NCBI GenBank assembly: GCA_021307315.1
Contig: JAJSPD010000048.1
Location: forward strand, 62,001-126,000
Direction: 5' to 3'
Origin: Bisporella sp. PMI_857
Taxonomy: Eukaryota > Ascomycota > Leotiomycetes > Helotiales > Helotiaceae
Length of the DNA: 64,000 bases
Shown here: positions 1 to 13,023 of the stretch, piece by piece
Numbering within the stretch: the stretch's first letter is position 1
Layout: every line of letters starts with the position of its first letter
The notes under the pieces: generated by a model
Database searches by the model: none
What the model was told of the DNA's origin: nothing
Seen by the model: only the letters and a program-made list of their open reading frames with translations
Made by a program: the position numbers and the translations under genes

Positions 1-758
1 ATACTTTCCACCGTCAGCTTCTTCAACCCATCAGCGTCTACCTGGTGCGGCTGGGTATCATTGCTGCTAAACATTCCGGACTTGAACATCTCTAAACTAG
101 CAATTGCTAAACCTTCCGATCTTCTGTATATTCGGTTATTCTCCTTGCTCTTGTATTGCCATGTCGTCCCTGCGCCCGCATCGAGCAAGACCGATATGAG
201 AAACAGGTCGAGCAGCCGCCGGGTGCGCTCTGAAGGATCCGCGTCATTGCCCCAGCTAGACAAGAGCATTGCAATCCGATCTCTCCCACCGACATTAAAA
301 TGCTGCCATCGTCCGTGAGGGGGGATTGAAGCGTAATCTGGAGCGAAATCGCGCTATAACTTCAGTCAGATCCCGACCTCTGCTTCCCACAATCTCCAAC
401 AGGTACAAGCGCCTACCTTGATTATGCTGACCACAAATTTTGTGGTATCGGAAAACTTGGACATATCAACATCGAAATGTACCAATTGGTTTTGTTTCGC
501 CAATTGCAATACTGGTGCAGTTCTTTCTCTGACGGCGCCGATGTTTCTTAGATACCCCGCCGGATCGACATGGGGATCTGGTGCGCGCGGGAGCTCGATT
601 TTGGGGATGATAGGAGGGGGCATTTTGGGATAACCAGGGGTGGTGGGGGATTTGAGAGAGGAATTCGAAGATTGACCCAGGCTCACAGTTTCTGCGACCG
701 ACCCATTGCGGGAGGCTGAGGTCGAGGAAGATTTTTCTTTGCGGGAGAATAAGCCCAT
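1..758 (-). CDS. URC4: URC4/urg3-like DUF1688 protein, 3' part outside window
   Basis: Model complement(join(1..353,417..758)), running off the left edge, with a 63-bp phase-0 intron (GTAGGC...TATAG). The start is the ATG at 758, reading MGLFSRKEK. Exon 1 carries a low-complexity Ser-rich head and then the family hallmark around GYLRNIGAVRERTAPVL and FDVDMSKFSDTTKFVVSIIK. Exon 2 continues in frame with RDFAPDYASIPPHGRWQHF and then a long helical stretch. DUF1688 proteins are the URC4/urg3 family of the reductive-independent uracil catabolism (URC) pathway known from Lachancea kluyveri; the biochemical step is not settled. The family recognition comes from these motifs only. The C-terminal part lies outside the window. 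Upstream there is purine-rich DNA and a GGT-type simple repeat. Confidence 0.82.
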
Positions 759-1161
759 GGTTGCGGTATTGTTAGGGTGGGGCGGAGAGGAATGGGTATG
801 TATTGGGAGAAATTTAAGATGCGCAAGACTCGTCAAAGCTGCATTTGGTATGCTGTTTTTGGAAAATGAAGAAGAAAAAATAGGGTATATAATCAAGAGG
901 TCAATCTTGTGAGTTGGAAGGAGGAGGAAGGAGGATGGATGTTGAGAAGGGATATAGCAGAGCAGGGTAGTGGAGAGGAGAGTAGAGTAGAGTAGAAGAG
1001 AATCAAAGTAAGAGGAAGAGTAGATAGAAGAGAAGTACTGTACGTTAGGCAATAATAAATTAAAGGTAGGGTCAGAATCGAGAAGAAAGAGGAAAGAGGG
1101 GACTTGGGGGGAAGGGGGGGGGGAGGACAAGGCAAGGGTAAGCACAAGGTGCCGTGTCGGT

Positions 1162-1264
1162 TGGTAGTGGTGGTGAGTGGTTTAGTGGTAGTGGTTAGTG
1201 GTGGTGGTAGTGGTAGTGGTAGTGGTAGTGGTGGTGGTAGTAGTAGTGGTGGTGGTGGTGGTGG
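1162..1264. repeat. imperfect GGT/AGT trinucleotide microsatellite
   Basis: Tandem GGT and AGT triplets, about 100 bp, directly visible. It lies about 400 bp upstream of the URC4-like start codon. One strand can be read as Gly/Ser or Val repeats, but this is a by-product of the repeat and not a gene. Confidence 0.85.
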
Positions 1265-4161
1265 CTACATCTGCACATTTTTTGTTTTAAACACCTTACG
1301 TCGTGAAAAGAGTAGAGATTTCGTAGGTGTGGGACAGTGGCACAGAGCCAGTTCAGGGTTCATATTTCCAGGGTTCAGGGGGCTAACTAGTGAGATACCT
1401 ACCAGTACTGTACCGTAGAAGCCTCAGGGGGGTGGGGGAGGGGCAATGGAGCCTAACCCAAAAAAAAAAAGGTGTGCCCCTACCACTGAGTGACCTTTTG
1501 TTCTAGTACTGTACTACTGTATACTATACTATCCAAATAGCCCCGTAGGGTCCAGTAACAACGCCTGTAGTATGGTTGTACTTAGAGGCAAACGAAAAAG
1601 TCACTACCGATTGGCCTCTTTCGCCTCCTCCCCCCCAAAACGAGTCAAGTCAGGCGGGTTCCGGTGCCGTTTCCCATTGATCCAGGCGCCTTTCCTTAGG
1701 CGGCCCCCATTTGTTACCTGGATTCCTTCACACCCAATCGCTACTCTACCAAAAAAGGGCCTACCGCTCGGTTTATCGTTGTTGTACAGCGTCCGAGCTA
1801 CTAAACTCGTCTCGACTCGACGCAACGCTACTCAGTGCTGACATTACAGTACAGTACATGTGTGGTCTATTTAATCTGTCAAGTATCAAATTGAGACTCG
1901 CCACAAATAATGAGCAGTCCTTCGCTGGCGGTAGGCTGCTGTCTGTTACGTGCGCGACATATTCCCCAATAGTGGCAGCTTCCAGGGGGGGTGGTCTTGC
2001 ACCAACTGGAAAGATGAAGTGGAAGCAATAGAAGGCAAACAGAACTTTTCAACCTGCCTTTTTCATCCTCGAGGTGGCATGCCCCGAGTCAGGGGTCAAT
2101 TCAACCACCCCAGCACAAATCTGTGCTTGAAGATAGTGGGAATAGTGGAAGTTGGGAGTCGTTTCTCATCCATTCACAACAACAACTCCTCCGTCACTGA
2201 ATCCGGGGAGACCAAGGGAAGCTCCCGCGATGGAGTCGCCTTTTCACAGCTTTCCTGCTTTCAGCATGCTATTCCACTCTTTCTAGCCTATGCCCGCCTA
2301 TTGCCTGGGCTCATGCCACATAGAACGGACTCTTACCACGCCCGTGATATAGCTCAGGGGTGATGATATGCAGGTACCGATTCCCCAGGCCTGGGTGAAG
2401 GCACTGCAACCACCTCTTCCCCCTCCCCCCAAAAGAATCTTGCAACATTGGAAACGGTGGCAGGAGACAAGAAGTGTTCCGTAGAACGGTTTGATGCAAG
2501 TTGAAGCATCGAGGTAGAGCCAGGCACTACACAAAAGTTTGTTTTGGGGGGAGGAGTCGTAGCTTTCATGCATGAAATGATCAGCGCTCATTGGGCACCA
2601 ATTCCACGGGTCGAGCACAGTTCAAATGATGGTCTGGTAGTGCATGTGCTATGGACAAATTGACACGCGGAAGTGCGTCCGTTGAATCAACATAATTATC
2701 TGCCATATGTTGCAGATCACATACGGTATGACCTGGAAAATTGCCTCCCTGCAGCCTTTTTCCTCCGATATTTTTTTTTCTGGCATATCATATGTTCTTA
2801 CTCGCGTACAGTAGCACTGAGGAGTAAAGAATCGTGCGATATTTAGGTAGATCATGCTTTCGGGAAAAGCGACCCAAGATTTGACAATTTGGCACCACCG
2901 GGAATTCAAACAGGAATCATGCCAAGGATGCTAACTGCCATGGCCCTGAATCTTGGCTCTTTGGCTTTCAAGAGGCGCACTACTTACTTCAAGGAAGATG
3001 GATGAATTCAATTTCGAGTAGGTTGAAGGAAATAATCTTCCTGGATGTCCACATTAACAGTACCATCATTATAAGAGATAACCTATGCCGCCTGCTCCTC
3101 TCTCGTGGTGCTGGAGTATGTGAGAGTACGGATACCTCACAGTCCATACTCGATTCAGTTCCCTGACGCGTCTCTGATTCTGGATAGGCCCGACCCGTTT
3201 GCTGACCTGGCGCATGTCTGGGATAATTGACAGTATTCCAGCCGAGCGACACTCAAAACCAAAACCATGCATTTGGGAATCAAATTGTGGATTCCACAAT
3301 CCCCCTGAAACCTCAAGCTTGGGACACGTGACCCTGGAGTTCCTCTCCCGCCAGGACATGAGGTGCAAGGCAACATTCAATCGCTGATCAAGCCATAACT
3401 TGTATAAACTTCCACTGCAGAGACTTAGGGGCTAGGGAAAAGCGACCTTCATCAAGAGGACGTGATGATTAATTATGTTTCTTCAAAATTGGTACATGAG
3501 CCTCTCCAAATGGCTGAAGTCCGGGCAGCAAGTCACTGGTCGCTCTGGGGAAAGGTAAAGTGACATTTGGATATACGAGCACTAACCCAGCGTCTACCAA
3601 GCATCATCTATTGGATTTTGTCTGGAGACTGATCATCATATGTCTATATCTCTCTCTCGGCGCTGACGAGCGCTGCTTCCGCATCGGAGAATTCTCAAAG
3701 CATCATCATCATCGGACATTCGCATCTGGCGGCTGTTCCCTCCCAAAAGAAGCCATATCATTTCTTATCATCATACACGAAGTCGCACCGCCGATTGAAG
3801 GTAGCCGCGTGGCTCAGAGGTAAATCCTATGGCTGAAATAGCATACTTGACACCACAGGTGATAAGTCTCCTGGCTTACTTTCCACCGGGTGTCAAACCC
3901 GGTGAAAAGCTCCCCATTTTTTTTTAAGTCGGATCAGAGATCTTGAGCGGAAACTACCGCACCTGGCTTGTGCCGCCGTAGACGAGCTTCATGCGGTGAT
4001 GATAGAGCGTCCTTCTCTGGTTGAGAAATAGAGGGCCTGATCTTTGACACGTTATATTACTTTTTTTTTTTTCACTTTGGGTATGCCTCGTCAATGTTTT
4101 ATTAAATTGTGAAACATTTCCGTAGGTTTGCTTTTTCGCAGAAGAAAATTCACTTCTCACC

Positions 4162-4196
<35 letters not shown>
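4162..4196. repeat. T24-A11 homopolymer junction
   Basis: A run of 24 T is followed directly by 11 A and flanked by ACC and GGT, so it is an imperfect palindrome. Tracts like this are prone to slippage, so the length may vary between reads. Confidence 0.8.
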
Positions 4197-4538
4197 GGTT
4201 TAATGTGAGGATATCAATTGCGTTAAAAAGGTACAAAGTGTAGGCGGTTGTGCTAAGATCGCCTTTTATTTCTCAGCTGGAAATGGCGCTGTCCCGTTCC
4301 CTTACACTCTCCCTTCAATCAAACATGGAATACTTGCTCCATGACCTGGTTTCACCCTTCTCCAACGCATCTACGCCACAGTTCCACGAAGGCTGCCAGA
4401 AAAATGCCTTGCCGTACGCCTCCTGCTCTTCGTATGTGCAGTCGCTACTACTGAAACTTGTCACAACGAGATCGGGCCCTTTCTTAAGACCTTCCTCATC
4501 ATCCCTCAGCGCCCGCTCCGCCTCATCTCCGCACCTCC

Positions 4539-5060
4539 CTAAAAAGCCCGTCCACATCCGCGCGAATCATCGCCTCCTACCCTCCACTTCACGGCTGCGC
4601 TGTTCGTTAGCTCGTCAACCTGCGCCGCATCGTACGGGTGACCCATGCGCACGCCGTCGGCATACGTGATCAGCCGCATCCGGTTCACCCAGACCATGGC
4701 GGAGCTCTCATCCCAGATAGCCAGGGGGGATGCCGGCGGCCGCCGCTGAACGAGCATTCAGCGCCAGCTCGCCCCCGAGCGGATGAAGCTCTCTAGATTA
4801 GCGAATGGCTGGACGGCTATGCCTGTGATGTCCAGCAGGTCTGAGGAGGCGTTGAACCATAGGGGAAAGAGCGCTGCGAAGAGCAGGTTCTGCGTTGGCG
4901 GGCCAGTCTGTGTAGGCGCTGTATTCCGGAAGGAAATATAGCGTGGCTTGTAGGTTTGGCGATGCAGCGATGAAGGCGTACCAGGTGCGGTTGATTCGTT
5001 GGGCGGAGGTGAGGAGGGTGCGGATATCGAGCTGGAGAAGGAGGCTTCGAGGAGCTCAGA
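4539..5060 (-). pseudogene. broken F-box-like protein gene
   Basis: Read on the minus strand from about 5040, one frame gives LLQLDIRTLLTSAQRINRTW followed by YAFIAASPNLQATLYFLPEY. This matches the fungal F-box pattern of a helix, a conserved W, and then SP.LQ..LF.P. The frame then has to shift by one base near 4860 to continue as WFNASSDLLDITGIAVQPFA and up to SGASWR. That is followed by a TGA at 4758-4760 and, in the same frame, MLVQRRPPAS onward to 4539. In fungal relatives the junction reads SWRRMLVQ, so the TGA fits a CGA-to-TGA change. A second frameshift seems needed just upstream of 5040, where the box would begin with ELLEA. Remnants may extend to about 4310. I infer a dead gene; sequencing error is the alternative. 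Confidence 0.6.
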
Positions 5061-5973
5061 GGTAGGAGGACTGCATGGACGGCTGGGCGAATCTCAGTCA
5101 TGCTGTATGAGCCGTTCCGGGTTTGATTTTGGCCAAATATTTGTGTGCCTGGTGAGCGAGCTCTATGAGGATAATATTGCTAGGCTGCAGCAATCATGAT
5201 TGTAACTAAATGATTGGTCATCATGTACGACCAACTGTTCCCTACCCTGTTACATGAGATAAGGCGTACACTCTATGTGATCGTGAGGCCAGTATTTTTG
5301 TGCTTTATATGGCGACATGACTGGAGCATGATAGATTCCTGAACTAACAATGCTGGGACTATCCGTAGCGAGTGGCCAAGAGCTGTCAGTCTCTCAATAG
5401 CACATGTGGAGATGGGTCAGCCATTGGCGTAATCTACTGGTAGTGTAGCTTGCGCCGTTGGAAAGCCTCCCGATTGCTTCACAGAGCCTCGACTAACACA
5501 ATCATGCGTCCTGATCCCGGAGCTGGAGCTGAAGCTGAAGCTGTCTTATGGTGACAAACGTGCAGTTTGAGAATGATCGAACTAAGGAAAGAAAGCATTG
5601 GAAGAAATCTTGGCGAAACTTCATCATCATCTTCGGTATACGCACCACCAAGGGACACAATAGTAAATATTGACAGATATGAAATGGATTTGGGCTTGGG
5701 TTGAGGAATCTTTGATCTTGGACTCCAGGTTCAGTCCCTATCCTCTATCAAGTTTGCGCCACCAACAGCCTTGCCAAGAAAGTACGGTCACCTATACAGC
5801 CTCGTCGCAACATACATCAATAGTCAGGGGATAAGTACAGGACAGCTTTGTTGCAACACTGCCTTCGAGCCCTTCTTCCGCGCAATACACTATAGAATGT
5901 GGAGAAAGTGGTGAGACATAGGTCTGAGTATTGCTGAAGAACGCATGCGGAGTCAGCTCCCAAAAGCGCAAGA
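5061..5973. other. intergenic, promoter side of the SWA2-like gene
   Basis: There is no ORF with domain or codon support. The last 200 bp precede the SWA2-like start codon and presumably hold its promoter; no clear element stands out. Confidence 0.4.
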
Positions 5974-8797
5974 ATGGACGATCTAAACGGCCTCGACTTC
6001 ACTTCGAGCTCTAGCACAAGCAACGTTAAGCATACACCTGGCACTGGCAATTATTATACGTCTCTTCGCACAGGACCCTCGCCGCAGACATCTGGTCGAA
6101 ATACACCGCTTTCTGTCCAAGGCTCCGGGTTGCCAAAACCTTCGCCTTTCGCTCCTCCCAAAAGCTCTACACCAGACAGCTTTGCTAATCTCGTTGCTTT
6201 TGGATCCTCCAAGAAGTCTACCTTGACTTTACAGGAACAACAGGAGAAGCTTCAGGCTGAGAAAAGGCAGAAGGAAGAGGAGAAAAGAAGGCAATATGAC
6301 GCACAATTTGGCGGGGCTTGGGATAGCTTAGGAGGTGGAAAGTCCGCGACATCAGGAGCGGCGCCTCGAAGCTCTACGCCAGGGAGCATACCTCCTCCTA
6401 TGGCCTTCCCTAATGCTACATCGTTATTTGCGGCTACCCCTATTAACGCTTCAAACGATGCTGACGACGATCTGTTCGCTGCTTTCAATAAAGATACGAA
6501 AGTTGACAACTCCAGTTTCTTCCCACCCCCTGCGTCGACTAGCAGTCGGATAAATACACCAGGTCTGGGCGAGAAACGGTCCGTAGATCTGAGTAAGCCG
6601 CAGGCTTGGGATCAGCCTTCCACCTCTATAGGGGGTGCAGACTTTGGGGATGATGATGATCCTTTTGGGCTAGGGCAGATGAAGCCCGTTTCCACACCTG
6701 CACCTATTCCCTCAGTCAATGACGATGATGATTTCCTGGGGGACTTGGGAAAGCCAGTGGAGGAGGTTAGGCGGGCCAATCCGCCCAAAAAGGATCCACC
6801 TCCACCTGTAGACAAGCCATCTGAACCAGATGATCCATGGGACAAGGCAGTCGCAGAACTCGTTGATATGGGCTTTACAGCGGAGCAATCACGAAGAGCC
6901 CTCACAGAAAGTGGCTCTGGACTTGATATTCAGGCAGCAGTAGGATGGCTGCTGAATGATGCGCATAGGAAGGCAAAGCAAAAACAAGATAGCCGGGATT
7001 CAAGCAGGAGCAATGGCCCCTCGAACGGGTCAAAGAGGGATTTATCACGGGACACCTCAAGGAGAGAGAATAATGCTGCTTGGATGCGGGACGATGGGCG
7101 TGACCGTTCTCAACCTAGGCGCGATGACAGCCGATCACCCGCCAATGGGGAGGGAGATTTGTCTAAAGCAGCCGCTGCTATGGGTAATAAGCTGTTTAAG
7201 ACGGCTGGCTCATTCTTGAGTGCGTCACAGAAAAAGATTCAGAAAACTGTTGCGGAATTTCAGCAAGATTCAGATACAAGTCAGCCAAAGTGGATGCGAG
7301 AAGCGGCCGAGCGCGAGTATGCGGAGAAGAGAGCTCAGACAGACTCAAGGAGTAAACGACCACAAGCTCCTGAGGTGACGGATGAGGCCCTTATGCTAGA
7401 ATCAGGTAGCCGACCACCACCAAGGAAATCAGCAAATTCCGACGCTCGGCAACCCAGTAATACGCGACGTGAACCTTCTCCACCGCGTATATCAAGACCT
7501 ACAGCAAATAGTTCCGTTCCAAGATGGCAGCAGGGTGCTTCTGTAGATCCTCGTTCTCGTGTTAGCAAGCAAGCAATCGAGGAACAGACTGCACAGGCTT
7601 ATGTCAGTCCTGCGCGTCGCAAAAAAGCAACGCCTCAACTACAGCCACAATCACCAGCCGAGCCAGACCTTCTTTTCTCACCTACATCACAAACACAACC
7701 AACTTCACGGACTGCGCCAGTCGCGAAAGCGACACCTCGAACTACTCCTGTGCCCTCAAAACCCTCAACTCCGATTCCTACACGACCAAAAGCTCCAACT
7801 CGCACTATTCCAAATGTCTCTTCCATCGCTCTCCAATCATCTACTCAACATCGTCTTGCAGGAACTAATTATTTCAAACGAGGAGATTATGCTTCCGCCC
7901 ACCAATCATACAGCTCCTCTCTCTCAGCTCTCCCACAATCTCATCCTATTACCATCATCCTTCTCTGCAATCGTGCTCTCACCTCTCTCAAGACCGGTGT
8001 ACCTCGAGAAGCCGTATCGGACGCAGACAACGTCCTGACGCTGATCGGATTATCCCGCGGTGAAGGCGAATGCATAGACCTCGGCCCTGGCGAAGGAGGC
8101 GGAACGAAAGACATGAAAGAATTCTGGGGCAAGGCTCTAATGCGAAAAGCAGAAGCGCTTGAGCAAATGGAGAAATGGCGAGAAGGAGGAGACGTGTGGA
8201 AACAATGCGTAGAAGCCAACGTAGGGGGGGCAACAGCAATCCAAGGCCGCCAGCGCTGCGAAAAAGCTCTCGCCCCAAAACCTGCTCCTCGTCCTGTGGC
8301 CTCAAGACCAAAGCCGAAACCTGTAGCGAGGTCGGCGCTCTCAGACTTGGGGCCATCGGCGGATTCAGCGGCGGTGGAACGATTACGAGCGGCCAACATT
8401 GCGGCTGAGAAGGCAGACGATGAGAAGTTCGCACTAGCAGACAAAGTCGATGCCAAGATCGGGGCGTGGCGAGACGGCAAACGAGATAACCTACGAGCAT
8501 TACTAGGGAGCCTAGACGCGGTGATGTGGGAAGGCAGCGGGTGGAAGAAGATTAGCATTGCCGACCTGGTCACCACAGGGAAAGTCAAGATCAACTACAT
8601 GAAGGCGATAGCGAAGTGCCATCCCGATAAGGTCGGTTCTAAGCCCAAATCCTCATCTCTTCTAATTAGAAGCAAGATACTAACACGTGAGGCAGCTACC
8701 ACAAGATGCAAATACGGAGGTGAAACTGATCGCCGCGACGGTGTTCAGCACGTTGAACGAGAGCTGGGATAAATTCAAGCAGCAGAATAACATGTAG
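5974..8797 (+). CDS. SWA2: auxilin-like J-domain protein (Swa2 type)
   Basis: Model join(5974..8631,8696..8797), 919 aa. The 64-bp intron has donor GTCGGT, branch TACTAAC and acceptor GGCAG. The protein starts MDDLNGLDF and has a long Ser/Pro-rich, disordered N-terminal half with clathrin/adaptor-type acidic patches (DDDLFAAF, DDDDPFGLGQ). A UBA domain follows at about residues 286-330 (DPWDKAVAELVDMGF), then TPR-like helices at about 620-740 (GTNYFKRGDYASAHQSY) and a C-terminal J-like domain at about 820-919. The HPD tripeptide is at 883-885 and exon 2 supplies the last helix (ESWDKFKQQNNM). UBA-TPR-J order is diagnostic of Swa2/auxilin, the Hsc70 co-chaperone that uncoats clathrin vesicles. 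The family usually runs 650-950 aa, so the length fits. The intron lies right after HPDK, so the uninterrupted first exon runs on into intron sequence with a false C-terminus. Confidence 0.9.
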
Positions 8798-9638
8798 AAA
8801 TGTTTCGGTGTGTAGAAAACCGTGTAGAAGGCACGATAGATCCGAAATGAAGCCCCATATGATCGATTACGCAATCATGAGTATTCCTCCCCTTGCCGAC
8901 ACGTTTATATTCGCTTTAGCGGCACGGTGCAAAAGATATTCCCGAGTAAGGAGAGGTGAGCAGCTAGGTGCATATCCTCTTGTTCCTCTCGCTTCAGCTC
9001 ATTATCTATTAAAGTAGCGATTTAGACTGAGTTGCCATTGCTCTTCATCATCAAATCATGAATCAAATTTGTTTCAACGTCAGAGTGTAAGATACAATGC
9101 TGTCACCATATTTCCTACCCCATCCCATGAGCACCCAAGTGCGTTCTCTATTTCATTCCCACAACTCAATCTTACCATATGCGTTGCATGCAAACGAGAC
9201 AAGTCGTTTTTCGATAAAACGCCGCGGTTATTCTGAACTATCGTTTTAGTCCAAGACTTCGTTGTGTCCAGTCTGCCGTGACTTTATAGCCTGCAGATAA
9301 AGCTATGGAACGGTCTAGTCTCTGACCAACCTATTCCGCGCCACCGAGCGTTTTATTCGTCCGCTCGTTCTTTCCTACCTTATTGTTGAACGCCAATGAT
9401 TTCAGCCACTATCGTCAACAGTTAAGATCACATGACCACCTTCGTGTATCCAACGAACCTGCAGGAACATGTGTAAAGCTGCAGCTGACAAGGCTGAAGC
9501 TTAAGCGACATTTACATTTAACTGCAAGATAGCAACAGCACATCCAATACCGAGAATAAGATATTTAGGCGGTGTTCATTACTAAATCGTCTTGTCGCAG
9601 GAGCGACTTGGCCTCGCCATAGAAGGAAACTGCCCAAA
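8798..9638. other. intergenic
   Basis: This is the 3' flank of the SWA2-like gene and the 5' flank of the HET gene, which point the same way. I see no coding or RNA feature. Confidence 0.4.
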
Positions 9639-11736
9639 ATGTTGTGCAAGTTCTGCGCGAATATCGACCTTGACCAAGTAGCTACTGAGGAAGGCTACAA
9701 GCACCATAAAAGCGTAAAAGACCTTCTCGAATCGGCCAAGAATGGCTGTGAATCTTGCGGCTTGATACGAAGTGCTCAGAGGATAGAATTTGGGGGAGAT
9801 CTCGACTATGGATATGATCGTGGGGATCTGGACACGCAAATTACCTGCCGGGCATATGAAACAAAGCGCGGTGATTTTATAGTCATGCGCTATGGTCAGG
9901 ACACTCGGTACGATAGCAAATTTTCTGGGTCTAGGCCAGCTCAGGATATTGAAACCTCATTTCTCTGGGCTTTCTTGGACGTAGCTGCCGAAGAAGGTTT
10001 GTGATCTTTCGAGATATCTCCTTAGAAATGTGCTTAATTATGCAGATAATCCTGTATCCGAACTCATCTCCAATCGAAAACTTGGTAAGAGAGTGCCGGA
10101 AGAGCGACTTGCATTGGCTTCTATGTGGTTGGAGGGTTGCCTAGCCTCGCATGGTAGATGCTCACCCATGCCACATGAAAACATACGATCACCAACGCGA
10201 GTTATCGATGTCGGCTCAAGTGACGGCAGCAGAGATCCGTTCTTGTATACATCAAATAGGGATGTCACGAAATGGGTCACGCTTAGTCACTGTTGGGGCA
10301 ATGTTCAGCCTTTGAAAACAACTATAGACAACATTGCCAGTCACCAAGCCGGAATGCCACTGGGAAACTTACCTAGGCTCTTCCAAGATGCTATAAGAGT
10401 TGTGAGAGCTTTGGGACTTCAATATCTCTGGATTGATTCAATATGTATCATTCAAGATTCGAAGGAAGACTGGGAGAGTGAGGTGTCGAGGATGGGTGAT
10501 ATCTATAAGCATTGCCTGTTTATGATATCAGCTGAATTCTGCCATGACCATACAGAGACAATATTCAATCAAAGAAATACGAAAAGATATGTTGTCCAAG
10601 GTTGTCAATCTGTCTCTCGTGGTTTTCAAGATACATTTGTAGCCTATTGCGGAAGTATTCATGAGGAAGCGGAACACGGCATTCTTAGTTCTCGAGCATG
10701 GGCACTTCAAGAGCAGATTCTTTCACCGAGAACACTGAAGTGGGCACATGAACAATTATTTTGGGAGTGCCGATGTACTGCTGTCTCTGAAGAGTGTGCG
10801 CGCCCCTCTAGCCTTTCGGATGTATATCGTTTATCACTTACAAGAACTGGGTATATGAAGAGGATATGTCTGTCAAACGAAAGTTTTAGACTGAGTGGTT
10901 TTCAGACGCCTCTAAGCCTTTGGTATGCCATGGTATGGGAATTCTCCTCTCGTAGCATCTCATACACAGCGGATGCACTTCCTGCTGTGTCAGGGATCGC
11001 AAGAGAAGTTGCAAGACACACAGGCTTTAGGTACCGAGCCGGACTTTGGCTTGAGGATTTCCATTCTGGTTTGCTTTGGTGGGCTAAAAAGGCCGGGTGT
11101 AGCTTTTCAGACGCAGGTCCAACTTGGAGTTGGGCATCAATTCGATATGGTTCTCTTGCCTCTTCTATGGATTTTATTACAATATATGGGGACTGTCAGA
11201 TTGTTAGAATGAATTTATCAAAAGTCATATCTATCGACATCACCCACGCGAGCAATGATGAATTCAGCCGCATTACTATGGGACGGCTTCATATGGATGG
11301 CCCATGTAGGCCAGTCAAATCAATCAGAATAGATTCTATTCACCTTGGAGCCTTTACGACGACCAAATTTCTTCGTCACAATGCTTTTACGCAATACGAA
11401 TCAATCCCAACAAATACTGCTCAGTTCACGCTTGACGGAGAGGTTCCAGCGGATGCAGAGCCAATTATGATTCTAACTGAACTAGCTAACGAAGGTATAA
11501 TCTTACTGCAAATAGCACGAGTTGGTTTCCGAGAGACAACTAAAGAAGAGCGAAAGCAGAAAAAGATTCTTTCTGGAGATTGGCTCTTGTCTCCAACTCC
11601 GGTCCATCCGCTAGAAACTCAGGCTCTGATCTTACAACCAACCGTGGTAAAAGGAGAATATCGACGCATAGGACTTGCAAGACTCTCCGACGATTTAGCG
11701 ACAGGCTGGGAGAACCAAACCGTGACGATAATTTAA
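9639..11736 (+). CDS. HET-domain (heterokaryon incompatibility) protein 1
   Basis: Model join(9639..9996,10046..11736), 682 aa, with a 49-bp phase-1 intron ending TTATGCAG. The N-terminus MLCKFCANIDLDQ and the later GCESCGLI look like the cysteine-rich lead-in seen in many HET proteins. The HET domain starts at about residue 194 with WVTLSHCWGNVQPLKTT, continues through YLWIDSICIIQDSKEDW and IYKHCLFMISAEF, and closes near residue 336-345 with RAWALQEQILSPRTLKW and FWECR. These are the three classical HET blocks. HET proteins act in vegetative incompatibility and related cell-death responses in Pezizomycotina. The C-terminal 330 residues include GPTWSWASI, also typical, but no further domain I can name. 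The target or partner is unknown. Confidence 0.9.
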
Positions 11737-13015
11737 ATGGCGGATGACATGCGGAGAAGATGGAACGAAGCTTCGAGAAGAATGCAAGGAAGAGGGAGGA
11801 AGCTTTAAAATGGCGTTTGACGCTTGGCAGCGTAGCAACAAAGATCCAGGGGATCCGGTGGCCGCTGTGCAAAGGATTGCATGTCAAGAAAAAGAAACAC
11901 ACTTGAGATTGGCGAGGGGGAAAGGATTTTATGGTGTCTAGAAGTTATAGAGAGAGGAAGCAGCTGCGCAAGGGGCACTGGGCTTGGGCTAGACGAGGAA
12001 AAGACATACGGATGGAGTAATGCTGTCACCTGGCAAACACAAAGCTCAATAATGCTACGGCAAGCTACATGCAGCGAAGTGAAGGCAATATGCTCCTACG
12101 TATGTCTGAAGCCGGAAGAAGAAGGTTGGGTGTCGTCGGTACGCTTCCAAGTTTTGAAGTTGCTTCTAATTAAGCTACGCAAGAGATGCAAATTGCTGTT
12201 CGGATCTCAAGTTCCTCGAATTCAATACTCGCCATAGATATCCTACGATATATTATACTTCAATCACGGCTTTTGAGCGCTCGACGAAGCCTTGGTAAGT
12301 CAAAGCTCCAACGCAATCATGGTGCTGAACGTTGAATGCTCCGGATCGACCGTACTACTCTGCGCAAAAAGCGTAGTCAATAAATCACACTGTTATCAGC
12401 ACAAGTTTATACTTTTATTAAACTCTAGTGATTTATGCATGGAGGCTTTGACTTTTCCCTCTGGGTCGTGTCAGGATTGGGAGCATTGAAACCGAGGAAT
12501 TAGAACACTGTTACGATGCTCATTTAGATTTGAACGTAACATTGCAATTTCAGTTTCCTTCATGGTATAGCAAAGTTATTTCCTATTTCCGGGCAGAATA
12601 TCTATTTTGGGTTATCTTCTTTGTTTTTGTCAATAAATTGCTTTTGTGGCCATCACTTCTTGGTCCTGAATTTGGCGCACATCGCGCTCCAAAAACATGC
12701 CTGTTGCAAAGAGGACACCATCTCACGAATGATGGCTGATAGAGACACCGCGAGGGCAAAAGGTCGCCCACATGTAAACATCAGCTCATCCTTGCTCGTA
12801 TTGAAGTATGGGCAGCCATAATATTGAGGAGCTCTTCCAACACACCGGTACGGACCGTTACGACGACCAACCGAACCTTAGGCTTGGCAAGTATTATATT
12901 GATGTTGCATTGCATTGTGGAAACCTTTCCAGGCTGTCCGAATATGTTTGACGATACAACATCAGCTTCCAGCATAAGGAAATGAGATTATCTGGTACCG
13001 AGACTTGGAATCAGA

Positions 13016-13023
13016 CACGTGAT
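13016..13023 (+). promoter_or_regulatory. CACGTGAT element
   Basis: CACGTGAT sits in an intergenic region, one of many copies in this window. The CACGTG core is the bHLH E-box type site; the factor is not known here. Confidence 0.35.

Larger units (their letters stand above)
759..4299. other. gene-poor intergenic stretch
   Basis: About 3.5 kb upstream of the URC4-like gene holds only short open frames with no recognisable domain, codon pattern or splice continuity. It contains pyrimidine/purine-biased DNA (about 890-1140), a GGT/AGT repeat (1162-1264), homopolymer tracts (1459-1470, 4060-4072, 4162-4196) and a tRNA-like sequence near 3800-3905 that does not fold into a tRNA. I see no gene. 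Confidence 0.5.

Noticed and set aside
1104..1418. Gly/Val-rich frame over the GGT repeat
   Set aside because: Composition is dictated by the microsatellite; no start context or homology signal.
3800..3910. tRNA-like sequence with GTGGCTCAGAGG (A-box-like) and a CCGGG-7nt-CCCGG hairpin
   Set aside because: The T-loop does not match the B-box consensus and no 7-bp acceptor stem can be formed; at most a decayed tRNA.
7941..8594. 217-codon minus-strand frame under the SWA2-like gene
   Set aside because: Antisense shadow of the TPR/J coding exon.
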